DNA of 64,000 nucleotides, taken from NCBI RefSeq assembly GCF_020497125.1, contig NC_059075.1:108849222-108913221 (forward strand). Direction: 5' to 3'. Positions 41,858-52,479 of this stretch are shown piece after piece. The position numbers and the translations under genes were made by a program. The stretch's first letter is position 1, and each line of letters starts with the position of its first letter. The notes under the pieces were generated by a model. It searched no databases. It saw only the letters and a list, made by a program, of their open reading frames with translations, and was not told the DNA's origin. Source of the DNA: Mauremys mutica. Lineage: Eukaryota > Chordata > Testudines > Geoemydidae.

Positions 41858-42255
41858 CAGTGGTTCTCAACCAGGGTCCGTGTACCCCTGGGGCACACAG
41901 AGTTCTTCCAAAGGGCACATCAACTAATCTAGATTTTTGCCTAGTTTTACAACAAGCTACATAAAAAGAACTAGCAAAGTCAGTATAAACTAAAATTTCA
42001 TACAATGACTTGTTTATATTGCGCTATATATATTATACACTAAAATGTAAGTACAATATTTATATTCCCATGAGTTATTTTCTAATTTATATGGTAAAAA
42101 TGAGAAAGTCAGCAATTTCTGAGTAATAGTGTGCTGTGACACTTTTGATTTTTCTGTGTGATTTTTGTAAGTAGTTTTTAAGTGAGGTGAAACTTGGCGT
42201 ACGTAAGACAAATCAGACTCCTGAAAGGAGTAGTTTGGAAAGTTGAGAGCCACAG
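41858..42255. mobile_element. hAT element, 398 bp
   Basis: CAGTGGTTCTCAACC and AAGTTGAGAGCCACAG are inverted ends. The right flank CTCTATAG and the left flank ATTCTATG share TCTAT with an indel. The interior is AT-rich. Confidence 0.75.
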
Positions 42256-42263
42256 CTCTATAG

Positions 42264-42976
42264 CAGTGGTTTTCAAAATTCAGGTCATGACCCAGTACTG
42301 GCACTAGGTCCCCTTGCTCAGCACCCAGGGACCCTAGTGTCTGGCAAGTAAAAACTAGTAGTCCCTACCTGTTCTGACACCGCGCTGTGCCCTGGAAATG
42401 GCCAATAGCAGGTCTGGCTTGTAGGCAGGGGGCCATGAGGCTCCGCGCACTGCCACTGCACTGAGCACTGACTCCGCAATCACATTGGCTGGGAACTGGC
42501 CAATGGGAACTGCAGGGGCAGTGCCTAGGAGCCAGACCTGCTGGACACTTCCGGGGTGCAACACGGTCCGCGGAGCCAGGACAGGCGGGAAGCCTGCCTC
42601 TGCACCCTGGCTGTACCACTGACCAGGAGCCATCGGAGGTAAACCTGCACCCCAATCCCTGCTCCAGCCCTGAGCCCCCCCCATCCCCATCCCCACCCCA
42701 GAGCCTGCACCCCCTGCCCAGAGCCCAGACCTCCTCCCGCCCCTCAGCCCCCCCTACCCAGAGCCCCCTCCTGAACCCCAAATCCTTCATCCCCAGTCCC
42801 ACCCCAGAGCCTGCACCCCCAGCCCAGAGCTCTGACCCCCTCCTGCATCCTAACCCCCTGTCCTGGCCCGGAGCTCCCTCCCACACACCAACCCCCTCAT
42901 CCCCAGCTCCGTTGGGTCACGGGCATCAACAATTTTCTTCAACTGGGTCGCCAGAAAAAAAGTTTGAAAACCACTG
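42264..42976. mobile_element. hAT (Charlie-like) element, 713 bp
   Basis: CAGTGGTTTTCAAAATTC and AAAGTTTGAAAACCACTG are inverted ends. CTCTATAG (42256-42263) and CTCTACAG (42977-42984) form the 8-bp duplication, one mismatch. It starts right after the preceding hAT. The centre is a C-rich tract, CCCAGAGCC-type repeats. GGTCATGACCC near the left is mirrored by GGGTCACGGGC. Confidence 0.9.
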
Positions 42977-42984
42977 CTCTACAG

Positions 42985-43290
42985 GAAGTGCATCTAGGCT
43001 TTTCTTAGGGGGCAAGGTGACCCCTCTCCCACTAACCAGAACTCAAGAGTCCTAGCTCCCAGCACTGGGTTTGAGTAGCTAGGCCACAGTGCCTTCTACT
43101 AGCAATAGATAACTAACAATATAACTATCATTAATAATTAAAACACCCTTAAGTGATGGTAAATAATTAAATAAATAATAATACCCAGCTCTTAGATATA
43201 CTAATCCCCAATGGGCAAATCAGTAATAAAGCAAAACCCCATCACAGTGATGGCCCCATGCGATTATTAAACAGGAAGCCACTGGAATGA
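42985..43290. other. Intergenic, A/T-rich
   Basis: TAATAATTAAAACAC and AATAATTAAATAAATAATAA runs; nothing else recognised. Confidence 0.35.
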
Positions 43291-43462
43291 CAAAAACAAC
43301 GAGGAGTCCAGTGGCACCTTAAAGACTAACCGATTTATTTGGGCATAGGCTTTCGTGGGTAAATTACCCATGAAAGCTTATGACCAAATAAATCGGTTAG
43401 TTGTAAGATGCCATCAGACTCCACATTGTTTTTGTGTATACAGACTAACACGGCTACCCCTC
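43291..43462. mobile_element. PLE remnant of a second family, palindromic
   Basis: CAACGAGGAGTCCAGTGGCA through ACCGATTTATTTGG is mirrored by CCAAATAAATCGGTTAGT. It ends ACACGGCTACCCCTC, like the other Penelope copies. The stem GGGTAAATTACCC with GAAAGC is the hammerhead stem II region, but the CTGANGA box is missing. Confidence 0.8.
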
Positions 43463-43465
43463 TTA

Positions 43466-43760
43466 GGGTACGTCTTCACTACCTGCCGTATCAGCGGGTA
43501 GCAATCGATTTCTCAGGGATCGATATATCGCGTCTCATCTAGACGCGATATATCGATCCCAGAACACGCTCCTGTCGACTCCGTAACTCCACCAATCCGA
43601 ACGGCGGTAGCGGAGTCGACATGGGGAGCCGCGGACTTCGATCCCGCACCGTGAGGACGGTAGGTAATTCGATATAAGATACTTCGACTTCAGCTACGTT
43701 ATTCACGTAGCTGAAGTTGCGTATCTTATATCGATTTCCCCCCGTAGTGTAGACCTGCCC
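43466..43760. mobile_element. PIF/Harbinger MITE with three hairpins, 295 bp
   Basis: GGGTACGTCTTCACTACC and GTAGTGTAGACCTGCCC are inverted ends with TTA at 43463-43465 and 43761-43763. Internally there are three hairpins: 43516-43560 (20-bp perfect arms, GGGATCGATATATCGCGTCT), 43574-43620 (10-bp perfect arms GTCGACTCCG), and 43669-43734 (about 30-bp arms with one bulge). It shares TCGAT/TTCGA words with the full-length Harbinger at 30006. Confidence 0.93.
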
Positions 43761-44263
43761 TTATAAATGGAATAACAGTTATTCAGCAGTCTAGATAGGG
43801 CGCTTCTGGTTCCAAACAAGACACCCTGCCTGGCGCGCTCCGCACAGCAGGAGCTCCACGTGTTCCCAGCCTCAGCACCAGCAGGCGTGGACTACATTTC
43901 CCGTAGTGCCCCGGGTCGCGGTACACTTCCGGGTTAGCAGTAGTGGGGGGGCGGGGCCTGTGTGTTTACTTCCGGCCTCCCTGGGAGTGTGTCTGAGGCT
44001 AAGGGGACCCGGCGCAGCCTGGCGGCAGGAGCGTGAGCCTGGCCGAGCCGCCCGCAGGGGGGAGAGGAGGGGCCCGGTGGGGGCGGGAGCCAGCCCCGCC
44101 GCCGGGGAGCCCCATGCGCAGCCCCAGAGGCCGGAGCGGGTGGTGAGCTCGGGCAGGACGCAGGAGCCCGCCCGCCTCCCGCCCCGGCTCCTCCCCGGCC
44201 CCGCGCCCAGCGGGCGGCGCAGCAGCGGAGCAGGCGGCGGAGCAGGAGGCACCCGGGAGAGCC

Positions 44264-44280
44264 ATGGACTGGCTCATGGG
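44264..44280 (+). CDS. MOB2: MOB2 first coding exon (M-D-W-L-M-G)
   Basis: ATG at 44264 has Kozak context GCCATGG and reads M-D-W-L-M followed by GG, the first two bases of a Gly codon. A consensus donor GTGAGT begins at 44281. Vertebrate MOB kinase activator 2 starts M-D-W-L-M-G, as I recall it, so this fits its first exon. MOB2 binds NDR (STK38/STK38L) kinases through the Mob fold, which lies in later exons outside this window. The next exon was not found to 64000, so intron 1 is at least 19.7 kb. The identity rests on five and two-thirds codons plus promoter context; no flanking gene is visible to confirm synteny. Confidence 0.6.
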
Positions 44281-44286
44281 GTGAGT
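44281..44286 (+). promoter_or_regulatory. MOB2: Splice donor of exon 1
   Basis: GTGAGT, phase 2 junction after ATG GG. Confidence 0.7.
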
Positions 44287-47249
44287 GGCGCTGGGGGTCG
44301 CGGGGGTGCAGCTGGGGGGTGGGGTTGGGGGCATGGCTGTGGGGGGTGCAGCTGGCGGGCGCTGGCCTGAGGCTGGGTGTGAAGTGCAGGTGGTCGTAGG
44401 TGGGGAATCGTCTTGCTCTGTCCAGTGGAGACAGGCTCTTGTGTCAGCACCACAGTGATGGGTCCCTTGCAAATTTCTCCTCAACTAGTCTGGCTCGGGA
44501 GGGGCAGGTGCTAGGGCCAGGTGTGTCTGGAGAGGCATGGGGATTTCTTGCTTGTCTGTGAATGCAGGTGATAGTAAGAGTGGCAAGGAGTTCTCCCTCT
44601 TATCTGGGGTCAGGAGGTTCCTCTAAGCAGCTGGTGGCCATCAGCTGGTCCCTGAGTGGCAAGAAATACCCTGACGTGGGGTAGCTTTGGGTGACATGGC
44701 AACCATATGGCCTAGTTTGAAGTGCACAGGGATACAAGGAGATATGGAAAACACTGGAATTAGTGAAAAAACATCAGAGTGAAAGCCTCTTAACTTTTCC
44801 CTGAGCTATGTGGTGCTATCTGATAGTGGCCATAAAATGTAATATATTATAGAGACTGTTGGTTACACTTCAGAGGTGGCAGCTGGTGAATAGAGGGGAG
44901 TATTAGGGTGGTAAGGGACTCTATCATGTTGAGAAGCATTAGCTACCCAGGTTGGGAAGCACGAAAAACAGTGAAATAGTATGGGACTCTTGCTAAGGGA
45001 CAAGAGAAATACATGACTAATCAGTTGTTCAGGGCTGAAAAGACAGTATGTGTGGTCTCCTGCAGTGACATTGAGAGGAGAAATACTGTATTAGAATGTG
45101 CTTATAAGGCTACACTGTGTCAAGCTTGTAAAATGTTTGGGGTTATTTTTGGGTACCTTGTCTATTGATTGCTATGTGGAGGTTGTTTACTGGTTTACAG
45201 GGTAGGAGAGATGCAGAAAAGAACTTTAATTTGCAGAACAGGGAATCTGTATAAGAGCAACTAATTTCTTTCCTTTTTTGGATATAAAAAAGGCAGGCAT
45301 TGCATGTCTCAACACATTTCTATCAGTGTAGTGAGACTGCTATTTCTGCAGCAGAACTTTAGCTCTGACCTAGGAGTTTGCCAAGATCTGATCTGAATGG
45401 CTTGCTGGGGAGTGGAGGAAGACACCTCAGCATAGATTAAAATCAAATCAGTGCCGTGCCAAGGGACTTGGATAGCATGGGATTAATAGTGCTAATTACA
45501 CAGAGACAGAAGGTAGAAAGCGATTTGCTGCAGGTTTTATGTTTAAAAATCTTCACAAGAGAGACACATGTACAGTAGAATGGAGTGACCTGATATATTA
45601 TCAGTGTCCTAGAGAAAGAGATTTGATAGCTTATTGCAAGAATTTTGCTGATGACCTGTACTCGGGTGAACTGAATAATTGTGTTGCAGAATCAGGTGGG
45701 CGGTAAGTTTATGATTCAGTGACACTTGGTGTTAAGTTAGTTGGTTTTGTACAGTAGTTTGATCCTTAGTGTGATGTTTTATACCTGTGTTGCATCCTCC
45801 AGAGTGTGACAGCACTATAAAATGGGATCACAGCCTATCTGTGTTGCTAGGTCAGGTAGTATGTTTTTTACATGGAAAAACTACCCAGTTCCACTTCTTC
45901 TTTTTCTTAAACTGAAGTAACTGGATAATTGGTAAACTTGACAGCATTTGTCTGCCCTGCTCTTTTATTAAGAAGACAGATTTCTTTGGACTGGATATGT
46001 CCAACTCTAGATCCAGTTGTCAAGACTTCTGTAACTAGTATTAACTGTAATGTTGACTAGTAAGCTAATGGGCATGAACTCCTGTGCATTTTCTGGGTAG
46101 ATTGTTAGTATGGCTTTCCTACAACAAATTAATTAATAGAAGTATAGTGTTTGAGACATGCAAGGCCTTTTTGTGTGATATGCATTGGAAAGCTGACATC
46201 TGGCAGGTTATAAGGAAATACTGTTGTTAGTTACTAATAATGAAGATATTGGTGTAATTGGGTTTCTTTTGATCGTGTTTTTAGCAACTACTATGGCAAC
46301 TGGAGCCTACCATATTTACTTTATATAAACAAATCTAAACTCTACACAACAATACTCAAGTTTCTTTAAGTGAAAGGAAGCTTCATTTAATAATAATAAT
46401 ATAATAATAAAAAAGCTTATCCCAATACTTAAGCAGAAGACTTAGATGGCTTAAGATGGTTCTTTCACACCCATTTTGTACAAACTATATCATAAATTAG
46501 CCAAGAACCAAACTTTGTGATGTTACTAGCCTTTCATTGTGTTAGAATGTAAATTTTCTCATCATTCATATTTCTATGGTTGTTGGAAGTGTGTACTGCT
46601 GCCACTGTACATGTAATCTTTCCAAGGTGGGTGAACTCATGTTGGAGTGGAGAACGTCTCTTTGCCTACATTAATTTTCATTGGTCCTGGTTTGTCTGTG
46701 GATTACATGTTTATTCTTTGCTGTTACCTGATACTTCTGTTAATGTCCAAACCTTGTGTACATTGCAGTTTTTTGCATTGTCACAGGGTGTGTCTTCACA
46801 GCACAGTAAGATCAGGTTATAACTCAAATATTACCCTTAACTTGACTCCTTTCCCCACACACAAATCTATAGTTCGAGAAAACTGCTTTAAGCTCAAGGT
46901 AGCTAGCCAGTGAAGCTCAGTGCTGCTGAAGCTTGAGCTAGGAACGCAGTGGGGATGCAGTAACTTGAGTTACAACATGTCATCAGAAGATAGTCCAGTG
47001 ATTCTGTGCTGCTAATCAAATCACCGTGTGTAACTCATATTGTTTGGAAATGTGGTTACTCTCACTTGAGCTATGTTAGCTTCAATTCTCCTAATCTGAG
47101 TGTGCTAATTTGAGCTAACTGTACTCTGGAGACACATTCTTTGTTTCAAAGTTTGTAGCAGTTTTGTTTGTGTGGACTTTATGGATAATAAGGAGTAGGA
47201 AAACAGTGGGTATGTGGGCGAAGGGGAGAGAGGGGAAGACAACAACCTC
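44287..47249 (+). other. MOB2: Start of intron 1, no repeats recognised
   Basis: Low-GC intronic DNA with an AATAATAATAATATAATAAT tract at about 46390. No element ends seen. Confidence 0.45.
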
Positions 47250-47252
47250 TTA

Positions 47253-47514
47253 GGGCTTGTCTGCACAAACTGCTACAGCGGCAATGCTGCAGCACTTCAG
47301 TGAAGACACTACCTATGCCAACAGGAGGGGTTCTTCCATCAGTGTAGGTACTCCACCTTCCTCAGAGGTGGTAACTAGGTTGAGGGGGAAAATGACCTAC
47401 TGCTGTCTATGCCAGGTGTTAGGTTGGTTTAACAGTGTTGCTCAGGAGGGTGGATTTTTCACACCCCTGAGCAAGGTAGTTCTACAGCCCTGATTTCCTA
47501 GTGTAGACCAGGCC
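47253..47514. mobile_element. PIF/Harbinger MITE, 262 bp
   Basis: GGGCTTGTCTGCACAAAC and CTAGTGTAGACCAGGCC are inverted ends. TTA (47250-47252) and TCA (47515-47517) form a diverged target duplication. Relative of 27953-28230. Confidence 0.85.
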
Positions 47515-47517
47515 TCA

Positions 47518-49489
47518 ATCTGTCCACATGGGTGCTTCCATCAGCAGCACTATGTGTGTCTAAGTGAAAACACTCTCTTCTGTTTACTGAAAAAGAAGCT
47601 TATGGTATTCAGTTCATTACAGCAGAGCTTTGAATAAATGTCAGTCTGCCTTATCTTCAGCTAAAATTGCAATTCTTTGCAATCTCTTGTAAGTGAAGGG
47701 AGGCGCTGCGGAAAAACCTGCACAAAGAGGGAAGAACAAAATGTTGCCCTTTGGAACACCACAGTTTTTTTGAATGAATTTCCTCTCTCACTTCTGCATA
47801 TTAAGCCTCATCAGTCTGTTTTCTAATGTCCCTGTGTATTAATGAGACTAATATGGAAAGAGTACAATTCTTTCTCAATAAACTCTTAATACTGTGTTAA
47901 ATGTGTTAGTACTCCTAAGAACATTTGTTTCCTCATGTTGTCAATCATATTTTTTCTTCAGTGCTCTGGAGTGGAAAGTGCTCTACATGTTAAACTTTGT
48001 ATCATTATAGAAACTGGCTTCAAAGGCAAATGAAAATTCTTTGTTTAAAAGATAAACTAGGCGGCGGCGGCAGCAGCAGCAGCTAACCATGTTCTAGCTT
48101 CCCACTATTCCAGCTCATCTCACATTTATTGCACTTAGACCTCTTTATTCCTTAAAGGTCCTGTACAGTTGAGTGTTGTGTTGGGAAGTGGGGGAAGGGG
48201 AAGTTCTAATCATACCACAGAGGGCAGCAGCCTAAGTGTCTCAGATTGCCACAGAGCACTTAATACAGAAATAGAAACTGGAGCCTATAAACAATGATGA
48301 ATTTGTCAAAGATTAGGCAAATAACAGTAAGCTTGGCTGGCCACACACCAGAGCTTCACTGTGATCAGTTTGGTTAATTGTTGTTCTCTCAAATGCCTTA
48401 AAACTGTTGAAGTTCCAGAGGGAAAAGCTGCATAACTGAGCTATTGGCATACATACAATCACATGTCAGTTTAAGACCCAAATAAATCTTAAGTCTCTCC
48501 TTTCCCTTGGAAAATGTCTTATCTTTCTCCTGAACATTGCCATAACAATGTTACTGATTGAAGGGTGTGTTCTCTTTGGTATATATGTGCAACTCCTATT
48601 AGCTACAATGGGAGTTGTGTCTGGAAAGAACAGAACAATAGGTTGTGCAATATCTTGGATCTTTATAAATAGAAGAGAGAAAGCTAAAAGTATTCCCATT
48701 GTACATAGAAAATATGTACCATGGCTTTGATTGGAGACCACAGATGCTTGGATGGTGGTGTTCATTGACATCTGACAGGAATCTAGGCTATACACTTAGT
48801 ATTTCATTTTGAAAGAGGATTGATTTGCTGTTAAAGATTTTGGCTGTATTTGTAACACTCAATTTAAAGTAGCAACAAAAGTATTGTTCCTTCAATTGTG
48901 AAACTTTTTAAATTTAAATTTAAAACTCTTATTGTAAAGGACAAAACCTGTTTTGAAAATGCAGTTGTAAATCTCACAAGCCTTGATTACTCTTTAAATA
49001 CTGGGTTCTGATAAATAAATTGTAACATCTGTGCCCACCGAAGAATGACTTTGAATATGCAGAGCAGCTTTATGTTACATAGACATGTAAAAGAAAAACC
49101 AGTTTGCCAACAACTACCTGTTAACTACAAATTACTGCTTTATGGAAGGACTGAGGTGGAGGGAGAAAAATGACTGAAAATTATTTAATTAAAAAGAATG
49201 TCTTTGTATTACAATAAACTATAATGTTTCCTTGTCTAATTTTTCTTTGTTCTGTCATCTTTTACCATGTGAAAGCCCTTGCAACCTAAGTCAGTTTGCT
49301 GCAATCACATGCTGTCCTTAGACTTGCGTGGATATTGTTTTCTGTTGACCATTTATCCATATTCCATCCACAGTAGAGAATTGTGACATTCCCAGTACCA
49401 GTGTGGTCCTTTAGAATGATGGTAAAATGCAGTGTCCCAATACTGTGTCCAGATGGTTTTATGAGGTATTTCCAGTACCAGTAAGACTG
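47518..49489 (+). other. Intron 1, nothing recognised; GCG/GCA triplets at 48060
   Basis: (GCG)3(GCA)4-type triplet run at 48061-48084. Otherwise no repeat or exon recognised. Confidence 0.4.
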
Positions 49490-49502
49490 TAGAACCTCTG
49501 AG

Positions 49503-49707
49503 TATCAGAGGGGTAGCCGTGTTAGTCTGGATCTGTAAAAGCAGCAGAGAGTCCTGTGGCACCTTATAGACTAACAGAGGTTTTGGAGCATGAGCTTTCG
49601 TGGGTGAATACCCATGCATCTGACGAAGTGGGTATTCACCCACGAAAGCTCATGCTCCAAAACCTCTGTTAGTCTATAAGGTGCCACAGGACTCTTTGCT
49701 GCTTTTA
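49503..49707 (-). mobile_element. PLE insertion, fold-back, 205 bp
   Basis: TAGAACCTCTGAG (49490-49502 and 49708-49720) is a perfect 13-bp duplication. The minus-strand reading ends ACACGGCTACCCCTCTGATA (49503-49522 reversed), followed by an inverted arm on the right. Both arms share GGAGCATGAGCTTTCGTGGG. Confidence 0.92.
49620..49658 (+). ncRNA. Hammerhead ribozyme core, conserved positions intact
   Basis: CTGACGA (49620-49626), stem II GTGGG/CCCAC (49628-49632 and 49639-49643) with TATT loop region, GAAA (49644-49647), stem III AGC/GCT (49647-49649 and 49654-49656) around TCAT, and C at the cleavage position (49657) match the conserved hammerhead core. Penelope-like elements are known to carry such ribozymes. 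Stem I cannot be drawn convincingly here, because the upstream strand is the inverted arm. Whether it cleaves is untested. Confidence 0.7.
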
Positions 49708-49901
49708 TAGAACCTCTGAGTAAGTCTTAATGCAATTGTCCAGACTGCTTCAGTTGGAACTGTTTCAGTGCAAGCAGGATAACATTGTAGCTACGAGGCT
49801 TCCTTTGATCTTCCCACCAAGCTGTCACAACTTCTTCCCACCAATTCCTGGATGTATACAGGATAGGTGATACTAAGCTGGTCTTGCTTTTGCTCTTATT
49901 C

Positions 49902-49928
49902 TGACTCTCTCTCTCTCTCTCTCTCTCA
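49902..49928. repeat. (CT)n microsatellite
   Basis: About 13 CT units. Confidence 0.95.
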
Positions 49929-51360
49929 CAGAGGAACGCAGTACACAACAGCTTATTAAAAGTAACTATCTAATTGTGTGGTTTTTATTCTACAATAAAC
50001 ATTATCCAGTAAAACTTTACAATAATATTTTGTGGCCAATGGATCTTTAGCTCCGGGACAAAATACATATGTACACATGCTAATTTCACAACAACAAATG
50101 AATTTGTGCCTTACTGTGGTTTGAAATGGCATGGCAGTGAAGTGGCTGCCTCGGCTGTATCTCCCAGACTTATAATATCTGAAGAGGGCACTGTACACCC
50201 TGGTTTAAATCCTCGCTCATACATATCCATGGTATTTCAGTAACCACTACTCAGACTTCTCTCCCCTAGTACTTGTACATCTCCTGGGGCATTACTACAT
50301 GTGGTGTGGGAGTGGAGAATATTTAGCCAGCTTGGAGGGCTGTCCTCCCTTCACTCCTGTATCTGACTTTTAGAGGGTGATGAGAAGAGGAAATAGTTCA
50401 ACAAAATACAGAGACGTTATAGAATATAAACCAAGCCCCTTATCTTAGAGCATGGGCACCTGAAGTCAGCAGTGCTCATATAAGACACCAGGAACAGTTT
50501 ACTTAAGCACTCTGTGGCCAACTCGTGGCTTTCTGTGTTTTGAATGCAATTGAGGGGGAAAGCCCTTACCCTTCATGATACATTCACAGTGGGGAGAGCT
50601 ATTGGACATAATCATTTGGTTACTTCATTGGTTTAATCCAACATAACTTTGACACCTATATATAAAATCTTTAACATCTACATATACAATTTCACATGCA
50701 ACTGTATAAAAATTATATATGTACAGTAATATGTATACACAGTACATACAATTTACTGCCTAGCAAACACCTGCTACCACAAATATCTATTCCTGGAATT
50801 ATGGGATAAGTAGCACAATGTACAGGTCGGAGCAAGTGCTACGTGTGGACACAGTGCATTAGTCTACACAAACAGCTGTTCAGTGTGAAGAAGAATCAAT
50901 CAAAGAGAATCTCAGCTGCAATGTTCAACCTTGTGCAGAGATCCAGTCCTCTAGTGTAGAAGGGTTCCATGATCTTACATTTACCTGGATAAGGTCAATG
51001 TATTTGAAGTAAAAATGAAGGGGCAAACCTTCCCTTCCACTAGCAAGCTTCTGACCGACTTTCTCTTCCGTCTTCAGGCCGCTGTGTGGAAGGCTATAAC
51101 ATCCTGCGAGTTGTAAAATTGTGGAGTGGTAGCATTGCTGCTTTGTAGAGTCTGACGCTAGTTAACAAAACCAGAATTGCATACTACTAACTTCAGCACT
51201 GTAAGAAGACTTATGAGAATGCAGGAGTTCTTTATTAGAAAGCTGTGTATTCTTGAGGTAGTGTCTAATTGAAAATGAACTTCAGTAGCATATACAGACT
51301 ACTATTATGGGGAGAGGTCTTAACACTGAACTACTTTTTCAATCGCTAATAACTAGAGAC
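49929..51360 (+). other. Intron 1, nothing recognised
   Basis: No exon or transposon termini recognised. AT-rich TATATA words near 50650-50740. Confidence 0.35.
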
Positions 51361-51363
51361 TAA

Positions 51364-51635
51364 GGGCTTGGCTACACTTACAAATTTGCAGCGCTGCAGC
51401 AGGGTGTGAAAACACACCCTCTCCAGCGCTGCAAATTGCGGCGCTGCAAAGCGCCAGTGTAGTCAAAGCCCCAGCACTGGGAGCCGCGCTCCCAGCGCTG
51501 TCCGTTATTCCCCACAGGGAGGTGGAGTACGGACAGCGCTGGGAGAGCTTTCTCCCAGCGCTGGCGCTTTGACTACACTTAGCGCTTCAAAGCGCTGCCG
51601 CGGCAGCGCTTTGAAGTGTAAGTGTAGCCAAAGCC
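51364..51635. mobile_element. PIF/Harbinger MITE, 272 bp, CAGCGCTG-rich
   Basis: GGGCTTGGCTACACTTAC and TAAGTGTAGCCAAAGCC are inverted ends. TAA (51361-51363 and 51636-51638) is the target duplication. CAGCGCTG occurs five or more times, as in 23551-24346. Confidence 0.9.
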
Positions 51636-51638
51636 TAA

Positions 51639-52479
51639 AGGTGTACAAAGAACACTTAAGTTGCAACACTTCTACCTACATCTGGCTTTACAAGCCAATA
51701 AGAATCAAATATGCTAATTTTCAACTGTACTAGATTTAATTTTGTCTGTGCTTGCACAGAATGCATTAAATGTAAGGAATATAGCATATAGCTAGGAGCA
51801 GTGACGAAGTATGTGGCATGCTTTGCGTTGGCTGCTACCCAATACAAGTGAACAGATTAAGGTTAAAAGCAATATACTCCTGGCCTGTGCAGAACAGGCA
51901 TTTGTGTAAGGAAGTATTTTAAGTTTGGGGATTCCTTGAAGCTAACTAATTACAACAGAATGTCCTCCCCCTCCCCACCAAAATGGATAAAATAAAACAT
52001 TACATTTCTACCCTCAGTTCTGTACATGGCAGTACCAGCGTTTCCATCAGCTGACAATAAAAAGGCTAACTTGTTTGCCCTCATTCCTCTTTAGTTAGGG
52101 AAACCTTCTTCTTTTATAAGGTGACTTTTTTCCCCCTCACAAAGCTTTGCTAGAACCTCTCTCAGCTGCATGAATATATGCTCATTTTGGTTTTTAACTG
52201 ACATCACAACAGGTGTTTCCCTTTTGTATAATCTCTGCAAAATCAGGGTTTCATGAGCTGTTTCTCCTATTTGGAGAGAGTTGAAAATACTCATAAAACA
52301 CAGACCTGCACTTCCCATTCATACTTATAATACCTAAGGACATGTTAAATCTATGCTCTTTGCACCCAAATAAACTTTGTACGTGTCACTGGACACTCTA
52401 CATATCTCTAGACTCTATTAAAGTGAAACTAAATATAGTTTTGCTTGAAGGAAACATAATAGAACTGAAAGTTAATCAA
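51639..52479 (+). other. Intron 1, nothing recognised
   Basis: No element ends or exons seen. Confidence 0.35.

Larger units (their letters stand above)
43850..44450 (+). promoter_or_regulatory. CpG-rich promoter of the MOB2-like gene
   Basis: GC content and CpG density rise sharply compared with the surrounding AT-rich DNA. On the + strand a ZNF143/Staf-like ACTACATTTCCCGTAGTGCC (43891-43910), ETS-like ACTTCCGGG (43925-43933) and ACTTCCGG (43968-43975), and an Sp1-type GGGGCGGGGCC (43947-43957) lie within 90 bp, and no TATA box is seen. This is a housekeeping-type promoter. Long frames here on both strands reflect composition. Confidence 0.75.

Noticed and set aside
42365..42886. 173-codon minus-strand frame
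   Set aside because: Inside the C-rich centre of the 42264-42976 hAT; composition artefact.
43872..44484. Open frames of 126-161 codons across the CpG island
   Set aside because: Low-AT sequence lacks stops on both strands; the only supported coding part is the short exon at 44264-44280.
46440..46495. Fragment with TTTTGTACAAACTATATCATAAATT, like 16055-16095
   Set aside because: The similarity is short and AT-rich, so it is too weak to call as another repeat copy.
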